Assembly (NCBI GenBank): GCA_009599575.1
Contig: VWND01000002.1
Location: 1,426,001-1,490,000, forward strand
DNA length: 64,000 nucleotides
Reading direction: 5' to 3'
Source: Blumeriella jaapii
Lineage: Eukaryota; Ascomycota; Leotiomycetes; Helotiales; Drepanopezizaceae
In this document: positions 34,346 through 46,063 of the stretch, piece by piece
How positions within the stretch are numbered: the stretch's first letter is position 1
How the letters are laid out: each line of letters opens with the position of its first letter
Made by a program: the position numbers and the translations under genes
The notes under the pieces: model-generated
Told to the model about the DNA's origin: nothing
Seen by the model: the letters and a program-made list of their open reading frames with translations, nothing else
Databases searched by the model: none

Positions 34346-34875
34346 CTAGTCGAAAAGACCGAAACCCATATCATCGTCTGACTCTTCCTTGGCTGTAAGC
34401 AGATTAGCATGGACGTCCAGAACACACATTGCCCGGGGAAAATTCATACCCTCTTCCTTCTCATCCGGCTTGGGTTTGTCATCAACGGGCTCATCACCTG
34501 TGCCAGCCCCGCCAGCAGTTGGAGCAGCGGCTCCACCACCAGATCCGACGTTCAACAGAATATCCTTAATGTCTTTTCCCTCGAGGGCCTATATCCCAAA
34601 GTATCAGCGCTTGCTCTCGGTCTCCCGGAGACCCTTCCGTTCCAATCGTACCTTTGCGAAGATGCTGGTCCAGATGGGCTCAACATCTTCGATCTTAGCA
34701 GCCTTGATGAGAATCTGAAGCTTGTCGGCCTGAACATCACAATCAGCAACCTGCCATGGACCCATCACATTGCGCCGCCGCGGGCTCGAGGGCATTGGGA
34801 TCGTACAGTGATTTCGACACCATCATCGGCGAGGATCAAAGCCGCGTAGGAAGTTGCGAGCTCGGCGTTCGACAT
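34346..34875 (-). CDS. rpp1: Large-subunit acidic ribosomal stalk protein P1
   Basis: Four exons, 34875-34807, 34729-34652, 34588-34450 and 34392-34346, encode 110 residues. It starts [19 protein letters not shown] and continues [16 protein letters not shown], both typical of P1. A hinge of Ala/Gly and acidic residues leads to the universally conserved stalk tail [12 protein letters not shown]1 and P2 form the 60S lateral stalk that recruits and activates elongation factors. Length is usual. The head-to-head neighbour is the DUF2408 gene. Confidence 0.96.
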
Positions 34876-35447
34876 TGTGAGAATCTGTAGAGTCGAGGAA
34901 CTGTTAGCACAGCCAAACACACACACGTTCTCTGCAGAGCGTCTGCCAGTTGCAACGTACCGACGGTGTTGGGGTAGTCGGTGGTTTCTGGTTCTTGTCG
35001 TGGAGAGGAAGCTTGTAGATCGCGAAATTGATTTAGGAAATTTGTGGTGGGAGGGCCGTTGTGGTGAAGTGGGTCTGGGCAGTTCATTGGTCAACCAAGC
35101 GACTCACAAGCAAGGCTGGCGCTAGCGCTTGCTGAGGTAAGCAATGTACTGTGCAGTACTGTACACAGTACTGTACACTCACCGCCCGCCAAGCGGCCCC
35201 TCTTCAGTTCCCCGCGATTTCGGTCAGACTACCCACCTTACTTATCTTCTTGCCTGCCTACGTATGATGCAGGTCATGTTTACTTGGGACCATTCAAAGC
35301 TGTTCTAGAAGCAAAGCACCACCCAACCTTCGCACAAGATAAAGTTTCATCGAAAGACGAGACGACAACCTGCCCGACCACCGCTCCTTCTTGATTTTGA
35401 CTTCCAGCACTTGCCAACTACCAGGTGATCCCTACAGTCTCGGCAAG
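34876..35447. promoter_or_regulatory. Divergent promoter region of P1 and DUF2408 genes
   Basis: 572 bases between two start codons facing away. It contains a cluster of palindromic words (GTACTGTGCAGTACTGTACACAG-like, 35145-35180). A CT-rich stretch nearer the DUF2408 gene fits a 5' leader. Confidence 0.5.
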
Positions 35448-37031
35448 ATGGCAGATACGCCTACCCTCCCCCTGCCTCTCGATGCACGCGAACAGCCGAT
35501 TCTGGACGCTCTCTTGCAAATCCGCGATGACCTGACCGTCTTGAAACAAGATCGGTCAACTTACATTAAATCCTCAGATGTCCTCGTGCTATACGAGCAA
35601 GTCATTGAGCAAGTAAAGATTCTCAATGAGATTCGAGCCGACAACCCCCCAGAGGACAATCGAGGTCAGTCATACGACCATCATGACCCAACAAGGCTAA
35701 AATTTTGATTGTAGTCGACCGGGTTTTGGACGGATGCTTCCAGTTACTGTCTCTCTTTTTCATGACGATCGGACGAAACAACGAGGCTCCTGCCGCTTAC
35801 GCCTTAACATCAACAATAAAGCGACTCTTGGCACACTTAAGGGAGGTAGACTTGTATTCCGAGAAGGATCTCACTCACTGCTCGCATACCCTAGGAAGAC
35901 TTCGACTCATCGTCAAGGAAGCAGAGACAACCTACTCGCCATACTTCGTCAAGCTGCTATCAAATCGTGTGGAGATGTGCCAAGCCACGCTGACATATCT
36001 GCAAGAACGACTGGATAGGCTTGGCGGAGACTTACTCTCTATTCACGAAAGATTGATTTCAATCCTTCGATCCATATCTCTGGCAAATACTAGGTCAAAG
36101 GTAGGCTTATCCTTCGTCTTGGAGCCGGATGTGGCGGCCGCTAAAAGTCTCAATGCAGTTCTCCACATCCGAAGTCGCGAAGCTGCAGGCCCAAGTGAAG
36201 GAGATTGATGGCTTGAGAGTTGATGGTAAATTTTGTTTCATCAAGCGGAGAAGTACTGGCTGGCAATGAGGAGACTTGCGAACTCTTGAAAAAGTGCTTG
36301 CTCTGGTCTGAAATTGTGCAGCAAAGGTGAGTACCGCTTCTATCGTTATAGACATTTGCTGATGCTTCAACAGGAAAGGAAAGATGCCAGAGAATTATGC
36401 CTCAATTCACCAGGTCCTGATCGACATTCGGAATAAGCTGGAGAAGCTGTCACTGACACAGGCATGGTCGCTACGAGAAACCGATCTTTACGATTACCAA
36501 AGACAACTTGAGAAGATTGATGATAGCCGTATTGATGGCAATTTCGTAGATGCTGACGGTGTATTTGCAGAGCTTTATGTTCAACGTGTGAGTGGTTTCC
36601 TGTAGAAATTAAATTCAGAAGTTTCTACTGATAATCTTAGACACTGCTTTACCTCATCAGAAGAAGTTATGGCTACATATACTACCTGATGGTGTCATCG
36701 GAGCCAGTCTCTGAAGCCCTGTTGCCCGTTTACAACCAACTCCAAACACTAAGACGATGTCTTATCGAAGTTAAGAATTCAGGAGGTGTCAATTCACCAC
36801 GAGAGTTGTACCCTTACAGCATGAAGGTAACGCGATTCTCCGGATTTGGTGCCCAAGGAGACACTGACTATCTTGTAGCTCAACTCCATCGACAACATGA
36901 GAGTTGACGGAAAGTTCATAGTCGGAAATGATATTCCTGAGGGTCAAGGAAGTGTGAACGACTTGTTGGCAGAGTGCTTCGAGCTTTCCTATGAGTTGCG
37001 CGTCGCAGCCGAGCCTGATACCGAGGATTAA
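35448..37031 (+). CDS. DUF2408 / UPF0662 family protein with apparent 1-base frameshift
   Basis: Six exons: 35448-35664, 35715-36100, 36159-36326, 36374-36587, 36641-36826 and 36879-37031. All junctions agree in phase except within exon 3. There the frame LRVDGKF runs into a stop, while the continuing family sequence (SSGEVLAGNEETCELLKKC) is in the next frame. Dropping one T from TTTT at 36231-36234 restores a 440-residue protein. The family is recognised by TLPLPLD..EQPILDALL, FFMTIGRNNEAPAAY, QAWSLRETDLYDYQRQL and the repeated MRVDGKF..PEGQ motif. It is widespread in fungi, with fission yeast members named UPF0662, and has no firmly assigned function. The rest is intact, so either the base is a sequence error or the gene is newly broken. 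Confidence 0.85.
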
Positions 37032-37493
37032 CGAACTTCATTGGTGGTAATGGTGGCGTTTTGAATCTATGGCGCAGGCGCCACGGTCCCATTCTCTTGG
37101 ATTGCTCCATCTAGCAGCCTGTACTGTAATAACTAAAGATGCAACAAGAGTGAGGAATGGGACATGAGCTATGTCAGGTGGTGGAGTCTGGGACAATTAT
37201 CTGCGCGCAGCTTGATTGCAGCTTGATAGGGTGCTTGACAATAGCAAACTTCTGAAGAAATCTCGAAAATCTCTCAAAATTTTGGAAGTGGTGAAATAAA
37301 TTGGTAAGACATTGCACGAGTTGAACTATGAAAGCCAAGCCCCCCTTTACGCGAATCGCGAAGCGCGGTTCGCGCTTTGAAGCGCGTCCCGAGGCCTTCT
37401 AAATCCAACCTTCGCGATCCTCCAACATCACAAAATACCTAGATACTCCAACATCGGCGAAACGAAACCTCAGCCGTCACCCAACAGCAAAAG
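37032..37493. other. Intergenic spacer and promoter
   Basis: 462 bases between the DUF2408 stop and the next start. It contains a dense CGCG/GCGC palindrome cluster at 37350-37386. Confidence 0.5.
37350..37386. promoter_or_regulatory. CGCG-rich nested palindromes
   Basis: CGCGAA at 37350-37355 pairs with TTCGCG at 37369-37374, and CGCGCTT at 37371-37377 pairs with AAGCGCG at 37380-37386. Flanking DNA is not GC-rich. ACGCGA words resemble MBF (MluI box) sites of fungal cell-cycle promoters, about 110 bases upstream of the next gene. Function is inferred only from the motif. Confidence 0.45.
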
Positions 37494-38413
37494 ATGTTCA
37501 GCTCACTACCTGCGCACACGCATGCTCACAATCAATCGCGCTGCTACACACCACATCAGCCGTCGCCTCTCTCCTCCTCGCCACTGCGCAATTCCCCATC
37601 TCCGCTCTCAACTCGCAAAACTAATGTCCCTTCACGCGCGCCAGATACCGACATGTCCTCTCCCACTAAGCCTCTCTCCTCACCCTCTAATAACCAACCC
37701 GGTTCCATCTCTACATTTCCCTTCGCAACGCCCGACACCACCAGCAGGAAGCCACTGATCTCGCCTCCGACAACGAAGAGGGAGAGCGCGTATAGCAGAC
37801 GCACGACGAAGCCTAACCCGTTGATGAGCGGGCGGAACGGGGACGGTGATCGGGAAACGAGACGGAAGCTGTTCCTGAAGAAGGTTAGGGACGGGAGCGA
37901 GGACAAGAGGTGGAAGGAGAGGGGTGGCGATGAGGAGATCATGAGGTGTCTCTGGGTTGCGGAGGAGCGGAGAAGGGAAGAGAGAAGGCAGAGGGAGGCA
38001 ATGGGAATCGAGGGGCCGCTGCCAGAAGAGGAGGATGAGGAGAGGATGATGACTCTGGGTACGTTTTGCATGGTAGAACTGCTCTGACTGAACGGGGCTA
38101 ATTGGTGCTAGATGAAATTATGGCCGAGGAGGTTGCCATGAGCGAGGAACAGGAGTTGGAAGCTTTATTGCAGAGTATGGGATCTGAAGACCAGGTTGCT
38201 ATGCGTGACGACGTGCCTCCGGGCGAGATGGACACGCTCTTCGGAGATCGTACCAGCGCTCAGATGCCGCAGTGCCAGCAATCACTCTACGGCAGCGATG
38301 ACGATGAGTACGACGACATCTTTATGAACGTCATTGAGGAAGAGAGGCGTATTTCAAGTCAGCAACAGATGTCTGGAACTCAGGAGGATGAGGAGATGAT
38401 GGATTTGAGTTAG
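37494..38413 (+). CDS. Acidic fungal protein of unknown function
   Basis: Two exons, 37494-38058 and 38112-38413, encode 288 residues; the intron is GTACGT..GCTAG. The N-terminal ~105 residues are Ser/Pro-rich and disordered. Residues about 115-185 are strongly charged (RRKLFLKKVRDGSEDKRWKERG, then RRREERRQREAMG). The C-terminal half is acidic: EEVAMSEEQELEALLQSM and DDDEYDDIFMNVIEEE. I do not recognise a named family. The pattern of a basic helix followed by acidic short motifs suggests a nuclear protein, which is inference. A later in-frame Met (MSSPTKPL) is an alternative start. It is convergent with PEX19. Confidence 0.75.
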
Positions 38414-38592
38414 GGTTGGGAGGACTGTATGATTGTCGACTGTTGTGATGCACATACTCCGGTTTAGCGTAGGCGTTAGGAGGTCGGTGTACTTCGTTCT
38501 GACATGGTACGAAGGATAGCCAGATCATGATCCTACCGGGTGGTTGGGATCGAATCACAGGGATATGTCAGATGTTTGGTATTTGAGCATTG

Positions 38593-39700
38593 TCATTGCG
38601 TCGGACAGCCTGCTTCTGGCACCCCATCAAGACCACCAAAAGCTTCTTGCGCTGCAGCCATATCTCCAACCAGATCCGGCGGTGGTGAGCCAGCAGCTTG
38701 CATCTGTAAGGCATGAGTTAGTCTATGATCAAGGATAATGTACCGAATCCGACGAACCTTCTGCATCCTCTCTACTATGTAATCTCTGTCCGCCACATTC
38801 TCGTCCTTATAAGTCTTCGTCTCGAACCTCTTCACAATCTCACTAACGTACACCTGTTGTTCCTTATACCGCTTCAAGTCCGCCGCGTCGACAGTTGCAG
38901 CATTCTGCTCCATCCAGCCTGGAAACTTATCATTCAGCTCCTTCATCGGCTCATACAGAATCTCCTTATTGGTTAACTGCTCCATCATGCCCAGCAACAT
39001 CTTCGAGAACTCCTCCTCACCACCCTCGCCATCCAGTCCCCCAGATTCCATAGCCTTCATCATCTGCGCCAGGATATCATCGGTGTTATCAGACGCCGCG
39101 GCAGCGGTCGCCTGATCCCCGCTATTTTGCATGCGCTCCATCGTCTTCTTGATCGTTTCCTGGAATGACTCATCCGGCGCATTGGAGCTTGACTCCGGTT
39201 TTCTGGGACCCTCCCGTCTTGAAGGCTCCTTCGCGCTAGATGGTCCAGCAGTGCTTGGGCCGGCAGCCGTGTCCAGTGCTGCGACTCCACCAAGCTCCTT
39301 GAGCATTTGCGTGAGCTGCGACTGCATGTCTGGAGAGGTTTCGAGCTCGCCCATCAGCTCAGCCATGCCGGCTTGAAGCTGTTTCGCGAACTCGTCATCG
39401 GTGATGCCGTCAGCGATGGGACCCGAGGGTGCGGCGGCGGGGTTCGAGGACGCTGGTGCAACTTCTGGTTTGCTGGGTGCAAATTCATCGAGCATATCTA
39501 CAACGGTCAGCAATGGCTCTTGTGTACGGAAGTTTATTTGAGGAAGTCCAACCATCCAAGTCATCTAAATCATCTTCATCTGGGTCTGGGAAGGCATCAT
39601 GAGATGACGTAGCTTCTTCGTTCAGCGATTTTGATGCGTTCTGTATAGCCTTGCCGGAAGCTGCAGCAAGGCCCTCAAGGTCTCCAGGCTTTGTTTCCAT
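38593..39700 (-). CDS. pex19: Peroxisomal membrane-protein chaperone PEX19
   Basis: Three exons, 39700-39553, 39497-38758 and 38703-38593, encode 332 residues. The acidic N terminus (PDPDEDDLDDLDDMLDEF) is the PEX3-binding region. The helical C-terminal domain (MLLGMMEQLTNKEILYEPMKELNDKFPGWM, in two pieces here, then YKEQQVYVSEIVKRFE) binds membrane-protein targeting signals. The protein ends CPTQ, a CaaX-like farnesylation box, as expected for PEX19. PEX19 captures newly made peroxisomal membrane proteins in the cytosol and delivers them to PEX3. It looks complete. Confidence 0.94.
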
Positions 39701-40319
39701 AGTAAATCCTTGTTTGTTGTCCAGCTGGAAAGTTGTGCTTCGCTGGCAGCTGGGAATAGCTTGTGACGAGCAGGACGGCTCTAGCAGCAAACGTCTTGCG
39801 GGGTTGTCGATATCAGGGTCCCTAGAGGTACTGTAATCACGGGGTGGCGATTGTTCCATGTACTGTACGTATTTTCACGAGATGATGAAATGTGAGAGTA
39901 CGAGAGCGGAGGTGTCCTGATCAAATAGTGGTGGGCAGTGTGCGAAGCAAGTAGTAAACATCGGATTTCCCATCCCAACAAGACCGAGGCGCTCTCAACC
40001 CGTTGCCGACCTTGACCAGATGCGTGTTTCGCGACCGCGACTTTGCCATTGCAACATCTAGATCACTACCCCACCTCACCTCCTCGGCCCTATCCCTTCA
40101 CCTCGACCGAAGTGTGGTAACCGCCGTCTGTGATCTTTCCTACGTGAGTGCAAGACTTGAAGTCAACCTGGGGTATAAGCGGGTGAATTTGAGTTGTCGT
40201 CGTTCACTTCTTTGAAGAGGTACTTTAAAAGCGATCCTGCCAGCCCTGGCCGCCCATTCCTTTCCTCCAATCCAACAACTCTTCCACGTCAACCGCAGAT
40301 CTACAACACGAGAACAACG
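39701..40319. promoter_or_regulatory. Divergent promoter region of PEX19 and UBC9
   Basis: 619 bases between starts. It contains GTACTGTACGTA near 39855-39870. No other gene is supported. Confidence 0.5.
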
Positions 40320-40899
40320 ATGGCGCTGTGCCAGAACAGACTGCAAGAGGAGCGCAAGCAGTGGAGAAAAGATCATCCCTTTGGATTCTACGCAAAGCCT
40401 CAGCGCAATGCGGCGGGCGTTCTCGATCTGAAGGTTTGGGAATGCGGCATACCAGGCAAGGAGAAGACGCTTTGGGAGGGAGGCCTGTTCAAACTCAACG
40501 TCGTCTTTCCTGATGGTTGGCTCTTACGCTCTCCGTTCTCCTCACCAGAAGCTAACTGCAGCACAGAATACCCTACAAAGCCTCCAAAGTGTACACAGCA
40601 GCAGCCCCCGTGAACATCCTCGCGACGGTACTGACCCGGGCACAGGCAAATTCACCCCCCCTCTCTTTCATCCAAACGTCTATCCCTCTGGTACCGTGTG
40701 CCTTTCGATATTAAATGAAGAGGAAGGCTGGAAGCCCGCGATCACCATCAAGCAAATCCTACTCGGCGTACAAGACTTGCTCAACGACCCCAACCCAGAA
40801 TCGCCTGCTCAAGCCGACGCCTACAACCTGTTCAAAAAGGACCGTGTCGGATACGAGACCAAGATCAAGAAGATCGTGAGGGACAACCCAGCACCGTGA
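40320..40899 (+). CDS. ubc9: SUMO-conjugating enzyme UBC9
   Basis: Three exons, 40320-40515, 40567-40590 and 40646-40899, encode 157 residues, the normal Ubc9 length. The middle exon is only 24 bases (EYPTKPPK). Motifs are those of Ubc9: [47 protein letters not shown], and the catalytic Cys in TVCLSIL near residue 92, followed by [11 protein letters not shown]. The enzyme accepts SUMO from the E1 as a thioester and transfers it to ΨKxE lysines, mainly in the nucleus. It appears intact. Confidence 0.96.
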
Positions 40900-41717
40900 G
40901 CGATTGAGATGGAAGATTCTGCAAGTCGAGGGCATCTTTTCGTGGTGACGGTGGAGTCGAGTGGGCATGGGCGTTACCTAGGGCCGGCTTTGACATGGGG
41001 ACTTATTGTGGGTGTGATTGTGTACTTGCATATGGCTTGGGCATGGATTCAACGATATGCGACAAATCAATCATGGAGTGGGACGAGAAGAGAAAAATCT
41101 GCCACTGAGCTTCTTGTTCCAGGCTATTCGCAACGGTGAATGCGTTGGCTGTGTGACTGCTCGATCACAAGGAAGCCCTTGCCTTGTTTCTCGCTACTAC
41201 AGTATGTACATAGTACAGTACTGCCTTTCTATTGTCCCACGCCGCACGCGTAGAAAAGTATATAGAGATATGCCTCTCATACAATACACCCCCCAAGATA
41301 TTGCTCTGGGCCTATTTCGTGAGTTTTGTAATGGTACTGTACAGTACAGTAACAGACCCTTAGGAGTGGGTGGAGTGAACCAGACGAATCTGTCTTATCA
41401 GAAGGGCCTGCGGCTTTATCGATTGTCAGGTTCGGATTCTGCCACTGTACTTAGCAAGCACTTTAAGGTTCCGAGAATCGGCCCAAAAAGATTTGACCCC
41501 ACCATCTACTATTTTGGGAGTCATAAGTATTTACTCTCTACAACCAGCCCAATTCCCTACAACAACAACAACAACAAAAACTGTAAAGGTCTTCCAGAGG
41601 CTCCCGATCTTCTCGTTCGAGCTTCCTAGCCCTCTGCCGTTTCTTACAGCTTAACTACTGTGCCGGAACTGGTTCTCACTACAACCTCCCCACCATCTCA
41701 TCAACAGCACTTCCGAG
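40900..41717. other. Intergenic region between UBC9 and asparagine synthetase
   Basis: 818 bases with several palindromic GTAC words: TAGTACAGTACTG near 41208-41224 and GTACTGTACAGTACAG near 41335-41350. The last 100 bases are C/A-rich and probably the promoter and leader of the asparagine synthetase gene. A 203-codon frame over 41018-41629 is not supported. Confidence 0.5.
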
Positions 41718-43728
41718 ATGTGCGGAATCTTGGGATGTCATGGCTTGCCCGATGCGAAGGCATTCAAGCCCACGGCATTGAAGATGATGAAGCAATGTCG
41801 CCATCGCGGTCCAGATTGGTCAGGAAGCTACCTTGCCAACAACACAAGTAAGAGGCGGGAATCGCTTCTGGTCGGGGACATGGCTGACACTTACCAGTTC
41901 TGGCCCACGAGCGTCTCAGTATCGTTGGTGTCGACAGTGGAGCGCAGCCTCTCACCAACCAAGACGAGAGCATTGCCCTGGCAGTCAATGGCGAGATCTA
42001 CAATCACAGAGTCATCCGAAAGACCCTCATAACCCCGTATCATTTCGAGACTCACTCCGATTGCGAGGTCATAATTCCTTTGGTACGAGAAAGACAGACC
42101 TGTTGGGCTCGGCGAGTATGCGCTGACAACTCCTAGTACATGGAGTATGATATCGATGCACCGAAGCACCTTGATGGAATGTTCTCCTTCGTCCTTTTCG
42201 ACAAGGCCCAAAACCGAACCATTGCCGCCCGCGACCCTATTGGAATCACGAGTCTGTATCAGGGATGGTCGAGCAAGATGCCAGGCGCGGTCTTCTTTGC
42301 TTCTGAGTTGAAGTGTCTGCATGCAGTCTGCGACAAGATTATCGCTTTCCCCCCAGGACATGTATATGATTCGAAGACCGACAAGACGACTAGATACTTT
42401 GAGCCTTCATGGTGGGATTCCTCTAAGGTTCCTTCGACGCCCCTCGATCTGAAGCTGCTGCGGGAGACGTTTGAAAAATCTGTACGCAAGCGCATGATGG
42501 CGGAGGTGCCGTATGGCGTTTTGCTTTCCGGAGGCCTTGACTCGAGCTTGGTGGCTTCTATTGCGCAGCGAGAAAACTTGCGCTTGAAGGAGGCAGCTCT
42601 GAAGAACCTTGAGGCCAGTGGAGACGCCGGAGAAGACCCAGACAAAGGAGAAGGTTGGTTGGTATTGACGATGAAGATAAGCTCTCAACCGTCACGTATC
42701 TGCCACAGCTTAACTCTTTCTCTATCGGTCTTCCCGGTGCTCCAGATAGCAAAGCTGCAAAGGAGGTCGCAAAGTTTCTAGGAACCAAGCACCACGACAT
42801 GACTTTCACCATTGAGGAGGGCTTGAACGCTTTGACCGACGTCGTCTATCACTTGGAGACATTTGATGTGACTACTATCCGCGCTTCAACCCCGATGTTT
42901 TTGCTTTCGAGGAAAATCAAGGCAATGGGTGTGAAGATGGTTTTGAGTGGCGAGGGTAGTGACGAGGAGTTCGGTGGATACCTGTACTTCCATGCTGCAC
43001 CTGACAAGGCGGCATTCCACGAGGAAACTGTCCGCAGGGTCAAGAATTTGCACCTGTGGGATTGCATGAGAGCTAACAAGTCAACCATGGCTTGGGGTGT
43101 TGAGGCTCGAGTTCCGTTCTTGGACAAGGAGGTAAGGAATATCCGAAATACCATGAGGTCCTTCCCCACTAACCCGTGAACAGTTCCTGGAAGTTGCCAT
43201 GAACATTGATCCTGCGGAAAAGATGATCACCAAGGGCAGAATTGAGAAGTACATCATGCGAAAGGCTTTCGATACCACGGATGAGCCAGGTGTGAAGCCA
43301 TACCTGCCAGACCACATTCTGTGGAGACAAAAGGAGCAATTCAGTGACGGAGTTGGCTACGGATGGATCGATGCTCTGAAGGACCAAGCCGAGCTCCACG
43401 TCACCGATGAGATGATGAAGAACCCAAAGCCAGAATGGGGCGCTGATATTCCAGACAGCAAGGAAGCGTGAGTGCCGACTCTTGCCACGGCTTTCACTGC
43501 AAGACTGACAGAACATTAGATACTGGTACCGTACGATGTTCGATGAGCACTTCCCTCCTCACTGCGCAGACACTGTCATGCGCTGGACACCCACATGGTC
43601 CAAGCAGACCGATCCAAGTGGAAGGTAAGGAAGAAAATGCGTGCTTCCCCTCGAGAATTGGATGCTAATGAAGAAATAACAGAGCGATTGCCACCCACAA
43701 CCAGAAGTACGACACAACTAAAGAATAA
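41718..43728 (+). CDS. asn: Glutamine-hydrolysing asparagine synthetase, with apparent 1-base frameshift
   Basis: Six exons: 41718-41847, 41898-42082, 42137-43131, 43184-43467, 43520-43624 and 43683-43728. The start MCGILGC gives the N-terminal nucleophile Cys of class II glutaminases. Then come [15 protein letters not shown], the ATP-pyrophosphatase loop SGGLDSS and SGEGSDE. In exon 3 the frame must change near 42653-42662: DPDKGE continues as [14 protein letters not shown] only in another frame. One additional T in GGTTGG would restore the expected [10 protein letters not shown] and a 581-residue protein. The enzyme makes asparagine from aspartate, glutamine and ATP. Everything after the break is well conserved to the end, so a sequence error is more likely than decay. 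SDEEFGGY has E where relatives usually have a hydrophobic residue. Confidence 0.9.
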
Positions 43729-44208
43729 TCATCGCCCAAGTTCGCTAGAGTGGACAGGTCGATTTCGTCGCATCGTTGAGGGCATTTTTCAGAGAGTTTC
43801 CTGATACCTATGGACTGGGCGCTTTGTTTTCGATGCGGCCGGCGTTACATAGTTTCTAGATCATTGAGTAGCAGCGACTGCAATAATAGAGGTCTGGCTG
43901 TCTTTATGACGAGGCTATGTGGTATAAATCTTTAAAGTGGTTGCATTCGTGATCAGTTTTTACATATCACTCGAAGGTGTCATTCTTGAAGTCTGAGCCT
44001 TGGCTCCTTAGTCTGAAATGGGCCAATCAAAGCGGCGACGCTGGGCCTGTAGTGTCTCGCGGGAAAACCCGCTACTTTTCCGCGCTCCACCAGGTCTACA
44101 CTTTCGAGGTCCCGCATATCTGGTCTTCCACAGAACATCTTCAACCGCCCTCTCTCCACGTCAGTTGCATCTTTCCCAACTCATCCATCCTCTCACAAAA
44201 CCGCAAAC
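43729..44208. other. Spacer between asparagine synthetase and porin
   Basis: 480 bases in tandem orientation. It holds the asparagine synthetase 3' end and the porin promoter with a CT-rich leader near 44110-44200. Nothing else is seen. Confidence 0.45.
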
Positions 44209-45441
44209 ATGTCTGTTCCAGCATTCCAAGACATCTCCAAGGCCTCGAACGACGTAAGTGCCTTCTGAAACTCAACTATGCAGAGCTGCTTCTCTTTCGA
44301 AAGATTCGCATTCTCAATGATGCTTTCCTACCTTCTGGGAGTCGCGAGAAGTAGAAGATTCAACTAACCTTCTTGCAGCTTCTCAACAAGGATTTCTACC
44401 ACCTGTCCGCTACTACCTTCGAGCTTAAGAGCTCTACCCCATCCAATGTCGCATTCAAGGTGACCGGAAAGTCTTCACACGATGGAGCAAACAGCGGAAA
44501 CGTATGGATCCCTGTCGACGAAAACGACGGACATTGTGCGGACACTGACCGGTATTTAGTTGGAGGCCAAGTTCGTTGACAAGCCAAACGGTAAATATAC
44601 TAGACAATCTTCCAAGAAATCTTTTCAGAGACTCATCATAATGTCGAACCAAAGCTTTAATCCTGTTGGGTTTGTGGTGCAATTGTGTCCCGGAGCACAG
44701 ACGCTAATGCTTTTCTATCACCGCGCAGGCCTTACCCTCACTCAATCGTGGAACACCGTCAACGCTCTTGACACCAAGCTTGAGCTCAACGATTTCATTG
44801 CTAAGGGTCTTAAGGCTGAGGTCTTGGGCAACTTCCTTCCTGCCACCCAAAACAAGGGTCTGAAGGCCAACCTTCACTTCGCGCAAGCCAACTTCCACGG
44901 GCGTGCTTTCTTCGATCTCCTCAAGGGCCCAACTGCTACCGTCGACGCTGTGATCGGGCAGGATGGCTTCTTGGCAGGTGCCTCTGCTGGATACGATGTT
45001 CAGAAGGCTTCTGTCACTTCTTACTCTGCTGCTGTTGGATACTCGGCCCCTACATACTCTGCCTCCATTACTGCTGCCAGCAACCTGAGCGTCTTCCAAG
45101 CAGCCTATTACCACAAGGTCAATGCCGCTGTTGAGGCCGGTGCCAAGGCGACCTGGGACTCCAAGAGCGGAAATACAGTCGGTCTTGAGGTCGCCAGCAA
45201 GTACCGTATCGATCCTGTCTCGTTCACGAAGGTAAGGAACAAGATGCTCCAGCTTTTAAGAGTAAGGCGCCTACTAATACCCAAAATATAGGCCAAGATC
45301 AACGACCGTGGTATCGCTGCTTTCTCCTACAACGTTTTGCTCCGTCAAGGTGTCGTTCTCGGCCTCGGTGCCTCTGTCGATACCCAAAAGCTGGATCAAG
45401 CTACGCACAAGATCGGTACCTCCTTTACCTTCAACGCATAA
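44209..45441 (+). CDS. por1: Mitochondrial outer-membrane porin (VDAC)
   Basis: Five exons, 44209-44253, 44379-44501, 44560-44590, 44729-45231 and 45292-45441, encode 283 residues, the normal VDAC length. The start MSVPAFQDISKASNDLLNKDF is the fungal porin N-terminal helix region. Alternating beta strands follow, including KLELNDFI, ANLHFAQANFHGR, VDAVIGQDGFLAG and YSAAVGYSAPTYSAS, with a final strand LGASVDTQKL..GTSFTFNA. Exon 3 is only 31 bases. VDAC forms the main metabolite channel (ATP/ADP and small anions) of the outer membrane. Confidence 0.96.
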
Positions 45442-46063
45442 ATTCTATGACGGTTAGACTGGCCATTTGTACCATAGACGAGAGCGAGACGGGTGTTCCC
45501 TCAGCGAAATTTGCGTAGCGTCTTTGCGTTGAACGGACGGATTGACTGTGTATAAAATTGAACTAAGAAGATACCACCGCCGCATCTACTTTTCTCTCAA
45601 GAATTGAGATACTGCAACGCTGCACTATAGTTCACGGCTTCTCCAAAGTGGAAGGTCGGTATTCATCTGTTCCAACACGACTAAAGTTTTGTGCCTGAAT
45701 GATACAGTACTTTTGACAAGTTGCAAACCAATCACCGAGAGAATCACTTCCAAGTAATGCCTGTGCACAAAACTCGGGTCATGGAAAAGAAGAGTCTCAT
45801 CGTACATATGAGCATGGCGTGCTCTATTATGTTCGCTTTTTCCGATGGAGGAAATTAAGAGCAGCGGTGAAAGCCCCAGCTGAGTTCTCCAAGTGGACTC
45901 TCTACACAAGAGAAAAGCTCTTGAGTCCTCCGGGAACTTTCGAAGCCCCTCCAGTGATTTCAGACATATCGCGAAAGCGTATCCACGATCCTATCCGTAA
46001 AACTACGTACCCAAGACCGAAGTTGTAGCCACAAAGCGTAAACGACGCACCTGATCAAAGTCG
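45442..46063. other. Convergent spacer between porin and J-protein genes
   Basis: 622 bases with no supported gene. Small frames on both strands at 45625-46028 have no recognisable sequence. Confidence 0.45.
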
